Counted from the first letter of the stretch, positions 23,037-31,520 are shown. The stretch: DNA of 64,000 nt from Prostheceraeus crozeri (GCA_907163375.1 CAJQUW010000506.1:275262-339261); one strand, 5' to 3'. Notes: a model not told the origin generated them from the sequence alone. Made by a program: numbers and translations.

Positions 23037-23527
23037 ACTTTTTGGGATTGGATACCATTCTCTTATTGGAATATCTAACTCTAAATTACATCTTTTATCT
23101 GATAATAATATAATAGAGAAAAATATTGGTCTTTGTTCTCTTTTGGAAAATTTAATAACACCACCATAATCTGAATCACTTTTAGTTTTTATTAAAGATG
23201 ATAAAATTTTAAATTGATTAGATGTAAATCCTAATTTAAATTTTGTAGACCCGACACATAGTTGTCGAACAGTATCTTCAACTATACCATCATTATTATT
23301 TTCAATTGTAAGAAAATTAAATTTAGATAAATTTTGATTATATGTAGTATTAATATCATGTACATCAGTATGAGATATAAATTTTTCTTCACTAAAATTT
23401 TTATAATTACTAATATTTTTATAATCTTTTTTACCATTTACACCTTTTTCAGATGTTTCAGAATCATCGTCTATGTTATCATCATCTATATTATCATCAT
23501 CATTATTATTATAAGATTCTTTAAGAT

Positions 23528-23609
23528 CGGGCAAAGCCCTAGAACCTTCGGTTCGTTTATTATTATTGGATTCTTTAAGATCGGGCAAAGCCCTAGAACC
23601 TTCGGTTCG
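23528..23609. repeat. Two GC-rich hairpin elements in a 54-bp direct repeat
   Basis: 23528-23555 and 23582-23609 are identical 28-bp copies (GGGCAAAGCCC then GAACC-TTC-GGTTC). The surrounding 54-bp unit is duplicated, keeping the frame (54 is divisible by three) and giving two KRTEGSRALPDLKES blocks. Confidence 0.85.
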
Positions 23610-24341
23610 TTTATTATGATTATGGTCATTGTTAATAGTATAAGGTGTAGTCCACATATAAATTTTTTCTTGTGGGGCCAAACCATTTATATAAGATTTT
23701 AATAAATTAATATTTAAATTGGAATACAATCCTATATATGTATCATCATCATATCTTTGCGGCATTTCTAATGCTTCTTGTTTATAAATTGTATCTGTAT
23801 AATAAACTTGACATAATAATTCTTCGTTATGCTTTTTACTCTCGATATGAATATTATATTGGTTTTGTTCATCAACGAATCATCTAATTTTTTCCTTTGA
23901 GAAAGATTTTGATTTTTTAACTAATTCTTTAATATTGTTATAATTAATAATTTTAGTTTCTATCCAATCAGTATTACTAATTGGTAATACTGCTCTAATA
24001 AAACCATAAACATTATTATGACCAATAATAACCATATTTTCTTTATTTAATTCAACATAAGCTACATCATTATATTTGCTTACAATCTCCATAAATTTTA
24101 TAAACGGGTCTCCTGGAAATAAACAATAGTTAGTTTCTATAGAAGGTAAACCTTTTGTTTGTTCTCTAAATATTTCGGCTTGTAATTGAAATAAAATATT
24201 AACATCTATACATGGATTTGTAATAGTATTATTATTATTATTATTATCAAAACATTTATTTCCAAATCCCGTTGATCTCGTCGAATAAGAAGAACAGGAT
24301 GATACGGACGAATTTAATTTTTTTAAATTTGCTTTATCCAT

Positions 24342-24386
24342 TTTTTTATTTTTATTAGAAAAAATTTATTTTTTTATTGTTAAAAA
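24342..24386. promoter_or_regulatory. Bidirectional A/T leader between two divergent Maverick genes
   Basis: Forty-five bases of almost pure A/T separate the ATG at 24341 (minus) and the ATG at 24387 (plus). Each start is preceded by a T run and then an A run (TTGTTAAAAAATG on the plus side). The same leader style precedes nearly all genes of the element, so it is a candidate promoter or leader element. Confidence 0.55.
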
Positions 24387-25274
24387 ATGATGTTACCAAA
24401 TGTTGGTGGAGGTGCATATATCCCGAATAATCGTGAATTAGAAATAGAGATAGAAAATTATATCATGAAAACTGGAGATGTTTTATCTGGTCCATTGCAT
24501 CTTTCTATTCTTCCGCAACAAAATACAGAGTTAACAAATAAACAATATGTTGATACACAAATCAATGACTTAAAATAAAAATATATAAACGATGTTTTGG
24601 TTCCACTGATGAATGAATTAAAGTTGCTTAAACTTAATGACAAATCATTAAACGAAAAATTATTAAAACTTGATAAAAAGGATAGAGAGCTAGAAGCAGA
24701 TATAGCAAAACTTTTTAAAAAGATTTCAGAACAATCAAAAATTTTAATATTACTTTCTATAAATTTAAAATCTGCAGTCATTAAAAATAAACATCAGATA
24801 CAACTATTGAAAGAACAATTAGAAGATGAAATAGAAAAACTACCTGAAAGAATTAAAGAAAATTTAAAGCAGTTACAAACTACATTCCAAAAAAGTGTTG
24901 ATGAATTGAGTTCTAAAATTACTCAACAAATGAAAAAGATGAATAGAATAATAAATGAAGTAAACTCACTTAATCAAAAAGTTGATAAAATGAAAACTCT
25001 TAAAATCAATTTAGAAAATGAATTAAAGAAAAATTTACAAGAAAACTCTAAAGAAAATAAAGAACAGTTAGATGCTGTTAAAAGACAATTAGATGTTCTT
25101 AAAATTAAGTTAAATGCACTTAAAACGGCATTGAAGATTAATCAGCAGAAAATGCAAGTTAATAGAAAAGAAATTAAAGTACATCACACGCTGCTTGACG
25201 CAATAGATAAAGTGCAACAGTCAATTAATAAAGTTATCTCGAAGTTGTTGTCCATTCACAAACGTAAATCTTAA
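24387..25274 (+). pseudogene. Fibre-like coiled-coil protein of the Maverick, with one internal stop
   Basis: The ATG at 24387 has the A-rich leader. The first 63 codons include MKTGDVLSGPLHLSILP and TELTNKQYVDTQI, a pattern strongly like the repeats of phage tail-fibre and tail-collar proteins (TGD, GPL, then a NKQYVD end). A TAA at 24576-24578 interrupts; the same frame continues to 25274 with over 220 codons of heptad-like Lys/Leu/Glu/Gln coiled coil. One gene of about 295 codons with a single stop is the simplest reading. In virions, such proteins form trimeric attachment fibres; this role is inferred. A GC-rich hairpin cluster begins right after the stop codon. Confidence 0.65.
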
Positions 25275-25275
25275 A

Positions 25276-25339
25276 CGGACCAAAGGTCCTCAGGTTACTA
25301 ACCAATCGGAGCGAAGCTCCTCGAGGCTTTAGCCGATCG
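25276..25339. repeat. GC-rich hairpin cluster after the fibre-like gene
   Basis: Three hairpins in a row: GGACCAAAGGTCC, GGAGCGAAGCTCC, and the module GAGGCTTTAGCCGATCG. The first and third recur, in opposite orientation and order, at 28101-28150. Confidence 0.75.
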
Positions 25340-25378
25340 TAAATATTTTTTCCCAAAATTCAAATTTAATCCTAAAAA

Positions 25379-25945
25379 ATGCCTATAATTTATAAACACA
25401 ATCTTAAACATTTTGCTTCAAATCAAAAAATTGCTCATGAACCATCTATGAAATCTGTTTACCATTATGACAGTGTAGAAACAATCGGAACACAAAAGTT
25501 CCTAGGCATCGCAGGTGCCGTTCAAAAAGAAGGGGATGGTATATTTTCTGGTATTGGAAGTATCGTTAACTTAATTAAAAATAATAAAGATTTGATTACA
25601 TCTGCTGCAAAAGGAGCAGCTGCTATAGGTAGTACAGCTAGTGCGATATCAAATGCTGCTAAATCTCAAAACGAATTAAAACAACTAGAAGCTAGTCGTA
25701 AACTTAGGAATGATTCTGAAGAACTAAAAAATTTAAAAAAACTTTCAGAGGAAACAAAAAACAAAATTGGTAACATAGCTGTGGGGGAAACCTTGAGGAG
25801 CGGAGCTCCGTCTGATAGTAAACATAAGAAGAAATCAGGCGTAGCCATAAAACGTTCAATTGAAGAAATAAGAGGTAATGGCGTGAGCAGCAACCTTCGG
25901 TTTAACCAGCAAAGCTGTAGCGGAGCTGGTCTAGCAAAATTCTAA
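25379..25945 (+). CDS. Maverick small Ala/Gly-rich protein, possibly membrane-active
   Basis: An intact frame of 188 codons with the A-rich leader (CCTAAAAAATG). Residues about 57-100 form an amphipathic or hydrophobic Ala/Gly/Ser-rich segment (FSGIGSIVNLIKNNKDLITS, then AAKGAAAIG), followed by a charged helix. The C-terminal third is encoded partly by GC-rich hairpins (25794-25931), giving RSGAPSD and LRFNQQ-type patches unlike the rest. Location between the fibre-like and major capsid genes suggests a virion component such as a lytic or core protein (adenovirus protein VI would be an analogue in role, not by visible homology). Confidence 0.6.
   Translation: MPIIYKHNLKHFASNQKIAHEPSMKSVYHYDSVETIGTQKFLGIAGAVQKEGDGIFSGIGSIVNLIKNNKDLITSAAKGAAAIGSTASAISNAAKSQNELKQLEASRKLRNDSEELKNLKKLSEETKNKIGNIAVGETLRSGAPSDSKHKKKSGVAIKRSIEEIRGNGVSSNLRFNQQSCSGAGLAKF
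25794..25931. repeat. GC-rich hairpins within the coding region of the small protein
   Basis: GGAGCGGAGCTCC, GGCGTAGCC, AACCTTCGGTT and an AGC...GCT hairpin (AGCAAAGCTGTAGCGGAGCT) lie in the last 150 bases of the gene, all within frame. Confidence 0.6.
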
Positions 25946-26078
25946 AATTATATTTTAGTAAAATTTTTTTAGTAAAATTTTTTAGTAAAATTTTTTTGGT
26001 AAAATTCTAAAATTATATTTTAGTAAAAAATTTTTCTGTCTGTGAGAAAAACAAAAAGTCAAATTATTTTTTATAAAA
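25946..26078. repeat. AT-rich intergenic repeats
   Basis: Several copies of TTTAGTAAAATTTTTT in tandem, then the A-rich leader of the major capsid gene. Confidence 0.55.
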
Positions 26079-27410
26079 ATGTCTTCGCTTATCGAAAATA
26101 AATTTAGATTAGACGATCCTCCGTTCGTCATTTATAATCAAAAAAAGAATGACTATATTAGAATTGCTATGAATCCCGGATCTTCCAGTAGAGTAAATAC
26201 TGGAGGTGATTTAATTTTTGAAGTTGATAATCAGTACAGTTATCTATATTTACCTGATTCGTTTTTACATTGTGAATATTCTTTATATAGTGATGCTAAT
26301 TTTACAACACCATTACCAGATACCGATAATATTGCATTAGAGAATAATTTTTTCCAAGATTATTTACACAAATGCGTTTAGATGTTGCAACTCAAAATAT
26401 AGAAACAATAAGTGATTCTCCAGGTGTAATTGATACAATGCTTAGATTTGTAACAATTGGTGAAAATAATAAAAAGTATGAAATCGAAGGTTGGTTTCCT
26501 GATACTAATGATGGTATAATTATAGATGATTTAAGTCACGCTGGAACAGATGCAGCAGGAATTGCGAAAGATGTAGAAAATATTGCAAATCATTTAAATA
26601 AAACAAACAATAGTGCATATAAAGAAAGACGTGAATTAAACAAGAAAAGTAAACAGACAGTTAATTGGTCATTGTCTCCATTATTCGGTTATTTAGATTA
26701 TGATAAAATATCATATCAATTAAAATTTAAATTAATAATTCATCGCACAGCAAATAATGAATTAATCTTTTTTGGTAAGACTGGAAAAAAAGCATATTTA
26801 AAAATTGATAGACTTGAATGGTGGATTAAGCATATTACTCCTAGTTTAGAGATTGAAACAGCTATTGCAAAAAGATTAAATACTAACAAACCAATTCCAG
26901 TAAATTTTCTAAAGCGTACTGCTAGTTCAGTAACTTTTTCCGAACAAAAGATTTAACTGGCATTTTACTAGAACTTCAAATACTCCAAGATATTTATTAC
27001 TAACATTTCAAAGAAATAATTCTCCAAGTTTTGATAAGAACAACATTCTCTTCCATATTAATACAATTCGAAGTTTACAAGTTTCATTAAATCAAACCCG
27101 ATATCGAATTGATCCATTAAGATTCGATGATACCAATAATCAATTTATGGAAGGATATGATGCTTATAGAAATCTTTGTATAGAATTTGGAGTTGAACCA
27201 CAATTAACTCCTGGATATTGGAGACATTTATATCCTGTTTTCTGTTTCGATTTAAGTGCACAATCTGAAGATATTATCAAGACTGGTTGTGATGTAACAA
27301 TTAATATTGAAAAAAAAGATTCCACAACTTCATTGATGGCTTATGGTTTATTGCTAGATGTAAAATATTCTATTGAAATTCTTAATGGAAAGATGGCTAG
27401 GATTAATTAA
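26079..27410 (+). pseudogene. Maverick major (hexon-like) capsid protein, two frameshifts
   Basis: Three consecutive frames (26079-26381, 26372-26956, about 26958-27410) together give about 440 codons with no long gap. The first frame opens with an ATG after TTATAAAA. The breaks lie near 26370 and near 26955. The style matches Polinton major capsid proteins: a beta-rich N-terminus (IYNQKKNDYIRIAMNPGSSS), the block LEWWIKHITPS in the middle, then a WHFTRTSNTPRYLLLTFQ block and a C-terminal beta-rich domain (GYWRHLYPVFCFDLS). In the family it folds as a double jelly roll and forms the capsid shell. I assign it by these blocks and by gene position, not by alignment. Confidence 0.8.
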
Positions 27411-27412
27411 TT

Positions 27413-27605
27413 TTTTGATAACTTAAAATTTTTTTGTAACCAGAATAGATTAAAGATTCTTAACTTAAAAATTTTTCGTAACTAGAATAGATTAAAAAAT
27501 TTTGGTAACTTAAAATTTATTCATAACTAGAATAGATTAAAAATTCTTAGATTAAAATTTATTCATAACTAGAATAGATTAAAATTTTTGATAACTTGAA
27601 ATTTT
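27413..27605. repeat. 43-44-bp AT-rich tandem repeat between capsid genes
   Basis: Four imperfect copies of a unit with AACTAGAATAGATTAAA, at about 27437, 27480, 27524 and 27567. It precedes the ATG at 27616 and may hold regulatory sites; no role is shown. Confidence 0.75.
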
Positions 27606-27615
27606 TCTATTAAAA

Positions 27616-28098
27616 ATGTCGCAAGCGAAAAGTAATAATAATAAAACTGTTGAATTAAAATTACGTAATATTGTTGACAAAAATACCCCTAAAACTATTA
27701 CGATTAACAAATAAAAGTATTACATAAGTAAACCAATGATAGAGAATATTCAATTACAAGAAGAAAAGAATGGCGGGATTCTCCCATTAATTCCACTAAT
27801 AATAGGTGGCATAGCAGCTGCAGGAAGTGTTGCAGGTGGGACAGCTGGTATTGTCCAAGCAGTAAATAAAAATAAATCAGAGAAGGCAGCATTAGAAGAA
27901 CAAAAACGTCATAATAGAGCGTTACAGAGAGTTGGTAAGGGTGAAGAAGTAGTAGATAATTTTATTAGTAAATTAAAATTAGTTGATGAAGGAAAACGAG
28001 TTCTTAAAAATATTCTCCACAATGTTGATGATTTAATTGAAATTAAGGAAACTAAAGATGGTTCTCGAATATATGTAAGTCCTAGTATGATAAGGTAA
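27616..28098 (+). pseudogene. Maverick small hydrophobic virion-type protein (melittin-like), one internal stop
   Basis: The ATG at 27616 has the leader ATTAAAAATG. Thirty-two codons lead to a TAA at 27712-27714; the frame then stays open to 28098, 161 codons in total. After the break comes GGILPLIPLIIGGIAAAG and a Gly/Ala stretch, a strongly hydrophobic membrane-active-looking peptide, followed by a charged helical region. Adintoviruses encode small proteins with melittin-like segments near the capsid genes; I propose this as the counterpart. Alternatively translation starts at the ATG at 27736 and gives a complete 120-residue protein. Confidence 0.6.
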
Positions 28099-28100
28099 TA

Positions 28101-28150
28101 ACCTCAGGACCTTTGGTCCGATCGGCTAAAGCCTCTGAACAAGGTTCTAT
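28101..28150. repeat. GC-rich hairpin cluster between genes
   Basis: GGACCTTTGGTCC and CGATCGGCTAAAGCCTC, the inverted counterparts of modules at 25276-25339, then an AAGGTTC half-hairpin. Confidence 0.7.
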
Positions 28151-28179
28151 CCGATAAAACATTTATTTTATCTTTTAAA

Positions 28180-29486
28180 ATGAATTCTACAAATTCCGAA
28201 AATTTAATTAAATTAAAAATTGCTAATTTAGATTTATTGAATTATCTATTAAACAAAAATAAAAACTCAAACTGTCAGCATATTGGAGGTGACATACAAA
28301 AAACATTAGAAAACTTTCCTGGATTTATTTGGAGTAAATATTCGAAAGAAAAACATCTTCCTGGTCATTCATATACCGGTCCAGGAACTCGATTAGATAT
28401 AAGACTAGATGAGAATAATAATCCGAAACCAGGTGAAGAACCAATAAATAGAGTAGATGCCGCAGCTTACAGGCATGATTTAGCTTATCGAAATCATGAT
28501 CTAAGTTCTCGACATGCAGCTGATAAGAAGATGATTCAAGAATTAGATAGTATTCAAAATCCTACATTTAGAGAAAAAATTGAAAGAATGTTTGTTAAGA
28601 AAGCTTTACAAGCTAAAATATTATTCGGACAGGGTTTAAATGAAACGACAGCAAAGCTGCCTGAAAGCAACGCTCGAACCTACGCGTCTGAAATTCATAG
28701 GGAATACAGAAGGCCTAAATATTTATTGAAAGTAAAAGTATTTAATAAAGATGATATTTGGAGTGCTGATCTTGTTCATATGCCGAATGATTCTGATTAT
28801 AAATACGCATTGACCGTTATAGATTTATATACACGATACGCTTGGGTAAAGCCTTTAAAAAATAAAAGTGGTCTATCAGTTAAATATGCATTTGAAGAAA
28901 TCTTTAAAGAAAGTAAGAGAAAGCCAAGGAAATTGTTTGTTTATAAAGGGTCGGAATTTTATAACCGAAACGTTCAGCCACTATTTGAAACTGTTTATTC
29001 AACTGAAAATGCATGGAAGGCCGTAGTGATAGAAAGATTCAATCGGACGTTAAAAAATAAATTATTCAAGAAATTTACTGAGCAAAGAAATCAGAAATGG
29101 TTGAAGATATTACCAGGAATTGTAGAAGAGTACAATAATAAAGTTCATTCTGGTATTGAAGAAACCCCAAAGAATGCTTCTGACGACCCTGATTTAATCC
29201 GAAAGAAAATATTCGAAAATAATTATTCGAACGAAAATAATAATTTGAATGAGAGTAATCCGTATTTGCAGAAACTTAAGCCGAAATTTAAAATTGGAGG
29301 TAGAGTTAGAATATTTAAATATAAGAATAAATTTGAAAAGGCTTCGTTGGCTATTGGACTAAAGAAATATTTGAAATTTGTAAAAAAAATCAAACTTATC
29401 CGATTACTTATGAAATTAAAGATTTAGATAATGAAGATATCAGAGGCCGTTTTTATCAAAATGAATTACAACGAACTGATTTTTAA
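28180..29486 (+). pseudogene. Phospholipase A2-integrase fusion protein of the Maverick
   Basis: The frame is open from 28180 to 29427 (415 codons). Residues about 61-125 form a parvovirus-type phospholipase A2 domain: calcium loop YTGPGT (65-70) and catalytic HDLAY (His99, Asp100). Residues about 165-345 are a retroviral-like integrase core: Asp197 in WSADLV, Glu285 in VIERFN. The middle acidic residue, expected before KG in FVYKGSEF, is Tyr255, so the catalytic triad is broken. A GGRVRIFKYKNKF block begins the C-terminal SH3/chromo-like region; then the frame shifts (29340-29400) and the family-like tail continues in another frame to a stop at 29484-29486. The PLA2 part would breach membranes during entry and the integrase inserts the element. 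I recall similar fusions in predicted Maverick proteins. Confidence 0.88.
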
Positions 29487-29513
29487 TTATCATTATTATT
29501 GGAACTAACGTTT

Positions 29514-29562
29514 CGGGAATGAAATTCCCTTGTTAGGCGTAGCCATAGAACCTACGGTTCGT
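29514..29562. repeat. GC-rich hairpin element at the protease gene end
   Basis: GGGAATGAAATTCCC, GGCGTAGCC and GAACCTACGGTTC, the last two matching the family at 22362 with paired changes. It contains the minus-strand TAG that ends the protease gene. Confidence 0.7.
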
Positions 29563-30042
29563 TCAATTCTAACATAATATCAAGAAATGGTACTCCTATT
29601 TGTAATTTAAATAAAACATAAAGACATAATTGACCACAATAAGTAGTTCCAGGTTTTTGAATTTGAAATGTATTATAAATTCCATTGCCAAGTAATTTTT
29701 TCACTTCGTTTGTAGGTGGAAGTCCATAAGAGTCGAACCAATAGTTGTCAGCCTCTGGGCGGTCGAAATAGTAATTATCTCGATTTTTATTAAAGATACC
29801 TGCAGACCAATGTACGCCTTTTTGGTCTGAAGTGTGAAGATTCGTTATGAAATTTATAGTTATTGATGGAACTTTGTTCCGGGAACTGAAGGTTCCTGTT
29901 GGCTTATTTTTTAAGAATTGTAATTCGTCTCTCATTAGAACATGAAAATTCTTTATTCCTAATTCATTTGCGATTTTTTTAGGTCGAAATTTGTCGTGGT
30001 TTGCGTTCCATATAATTTAAAAAACTCATTTATGTTGCTCAT
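29552..30042 (-). pseudogene. Adenain-like cysteine protease of the Maverick, frameshifted
   Basis: The ATG at 30042 has the A-rich leader; the frame breaks in a homopolymer of seven A (29974-29980) and continues to 29552. From the residue encoded at 29935: His42 in GVHWSAG, Asp68 in WFDSYGLPP, and Cys100 in YCGQLCLY give the His-Asp-Cys triad of the adenovirus protease family. The enzyme matures capsid proteins after assembly. The homopolymer break could be an assembly error. The gene converges on the integrase, with a 65-bp gap that holds a GC-rich hairpin. Confidence 0.88.
29876..29896. repeat. GC-rich hairpins inside the protease gene
   Basis: GTTCCGGGAAC and GGAACTGAAGGTTCC overlap within coding sequence, adding a TGTFSSRNK patch upstream of the catalytic His. 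Confidence 0.55.
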
Positions 30043-30080
30043 TTTATAATTAAAAAAAATTTCTTATAGGGACCCCTAGA

Positions 30081-30201
30081 AGTCAGAAGGGAGGGGGTAT
30101 TGACTTAAAACTGTTCCACAATGATGACTTTCCTTACTACTTAGTCAGAAGGGGGGTATTGATTTAAAACTGTTCTCTAATGATGACTTTCCTTACTACT
30201 T
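30081..30201. repeat. Two direct repeats of about 60 bp
   Basis: Units 30081-30142 and 30143-30201 both start AGTCAGAAGGG and end CCTTACTACTT, with a handful of differences and a G-run length change. Confidence 0.8.
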
Positions 30202-30791
30202 ATTCGATTTTGAAATGATTTAATTTAATCTAAATTAAAACGTTACATTGTTACATTTTATTTTTATGAACTCTCATTAAGAGGATATTGTTTGTTTTAT
30301 CTGTATTAAGACAATGGCAACATCTGTTACCACATTTCTCAAACCGCATGATTGTTTTAGGGGATCATACGGGTTGTGCATTCATAACATGGCGTTAATA
30401 GCATAAAAGCAATCTATTAACTCATTCTCTGCTTTGAGGGAATATTCTGTTGTTATAGCAATCATTCAATACAATATCGCAGTATCGATAGTCGAGACCA
30501 ATTGTCGAGCCAAAACCGCAACTTTTCTGGTTTTGGTCGGTAGTTTGTTTTTGGATCTGGCTCGCGTTATGGCCGATGAAATGATTTACAATGCGGTGCA
30601 ATTTCCTCATTGTCATTCAAGTACATTTAATCATACGCGTCATGTCATACCCGTATGTTGTCAAGCAAACTTCATACACCTACAATGCCGCTTTGCTTAG
30701 ATCACCATTCATAATTTTCACTTGCTATTTAAACACGCACAATTCATAAAACGTGACACATTACAATCTTAGTTTAAATCTTATCATCACA
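30202..30791. other. Non-coding stretch of the Maverick right end
   Basis: Less AT-rich than the rest of the element and without recognisable genes; a TATTTAAA at about 30724 and a run of plausible leader sequence precede the small frame at 30792. Confidence 0.4.
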
Positions 30792-30962
30792 ATGGTAGGA
30801 TCTACTGAAAGATCTGTTCGATTGGAGACAAAGCGGAGAAGAATTCAGAAGTTAACAAGGGAAATCATACATCTGCAAGCACAAAGTAAAATATTCTTAC
30901 ACTTGGATATGAGAAGAATTTTTGAATACATCGGAGACCCGCACATCAATTATAGGACATGA
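30792..30962 (+). CDS. Possible small basic protein next to the right TIR
   Basis: Fifty-six codons from an ATG in good context (CACAATGG), with a TATTTAAA about 70 bp upstream. The peptide is basic and helical (RLETKRRRIQKLTREIIHLQ), like a short DNA-binding helix or half a bZIP. Its leader is not of the A-run type seen elsewhere in the element, and the local base composition is different, so it may be an acquired or host-type gene, or chance. Confidence 0.35.
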   Translation: MVGSTERSVRLETKRRRIQKLTREIIHLQAQSKIFLHLDMRRIFEYIGDPHINYRT

Positions 30963-30984
30963 TTTAAGAGAGAGAAAAAATTGT

Positions 30985-31152
30985 AATTCTCAAATTTGAA
31001 ATTCTCAACTTTTATGATTTTCGGTGTCCTGGAACGGTCATGATTTTAAGGGTGAAATGTCATAATCACAAATTTGAGATTCTTAACTTTTATAATTTTT
31101 TCGGTGTCCTGGAACGGTCATGATTTAAGCAATGAAAAATGTCATAATCACA
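30985..31152. repeat. Tandem copies of the TIR motif at the right end
   Basis: About 80-bp units each contain the motif GGTGTCCTGGAACGGTC (31023-31039 and 31103-31119), AAATTTGAGATTCTTAAC and CATGATTT. The left end has no such extension. Confidence 0.8.
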
Positions 31153-31514
31153 AATTTGAGATTCTTAACTTTTATGATTTTTTCGGTGTCCTGGAACGGT
31201 CATGATTTTAAGGGTGAAAATTGTAATTCTCAAATTTGAGATTTTGAAAAATTTGAAAAATTGGTTATTTTTAAAAACGCCCAAATTTATGAATTTAGGT
31301 CTTCATAACCTGAAAAATGACCAAAATTCATGAATTTATGTCGTTTTTGAAAATGCCATTTTTTGAAAAAATGGTACTTTTTGAATGGACTAAATCCATG
31401 TATTTAGGTCTTAAAAACCTGAAAAAGGGTTCAAATTCATGAATTTATGTCGTTTTTAAAGATACTATTTTTTTGAATTTTATGGTGTCCTGGAACGGTC
31501 TTTTGCCCATTACT
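31153..31514 (-). repeat. Right terminal inverted repeat of the Maverick
   Basis: Inverted counterpart of 9979-10337, ending GCCCATTACT. Motif copies lie at 31185-31201 and 31484-31500. Confidence 0.92.
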
Positions 31515-31520
31515 ATCATC
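31515..31520. repeat. Maverick target site duplication (right)
   Basis: ATCATC, matching 9973-9978. Confidence 0.9.

Larger units (their letters stand above)
22908..24341 (-). pseudogene. Maverick protein of unknown function upstream of the polymerase, with internal stop
   Basis: The start is the ATG at 24341 with the A-rich leader. The frame runs 153 codons to a TGA at 23880-23882 and then continues in the same frame, open, to a TAA at 22908: 477 codons and one stop. The N-terminal half contains an Asn run and a globular-looking part (PFIKFMEIVSKYNDVAYVELN). The second half has Asp-rich low complexity, two 18-residue repeats each containing KRTEGSRALPDLKES, and three copies of YDDEESI near the end. 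I do not recognise it. It is divergent from the fibre-like gene (45 bp apart) and reads toward the polymerase. After the TAA at 22908 the frame stays open into the polymerase ATG at 22760, so a longer fused gene cannot be excluded. Confidence 0.65.
9979..31514. mobile_element. Maverick/Polinton (adintovirus-like) element, degenerate, 21.5 kb
   Basis: The element is defined by terminal inverted repeats of about 360 bp starting AGTAATGGGC, a 6-bp target duplication and the diagnostic gene set: type B DNA polymerase, packaging ATPase, integrase, adenain-like protease, and major and minor capsid proteins. Subtracting the nested gypsy insertion and its duplication leaves 17,196 bp, inside the usual 15-20 kb. 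Genes run left to right except the polymerase, its neighbour and the protease. Base composition is strongly AT-rich, unlike the flanks. Most large genes carry frameshifts or stops. Some indels sit in A7 runs and could be assembly errors, but the four clear internal stop codons argue for true decay. Confidence 0.95.

Noticed and set aside
22908..24341. Alternative genetic code (stop codons reassigned) to explain internal stops
   Set aside because: Both TAA and TGA occur internally, frameshifts are also present, and neighbouring intact genes end normally with TAA, TAG or TGA.
31437..31514. C-terminal tail of the LINE reverse transcriptase
   Set aside because: These codons read through the Maverick terminal inverted repeat; the true tail is at 9978-9841.
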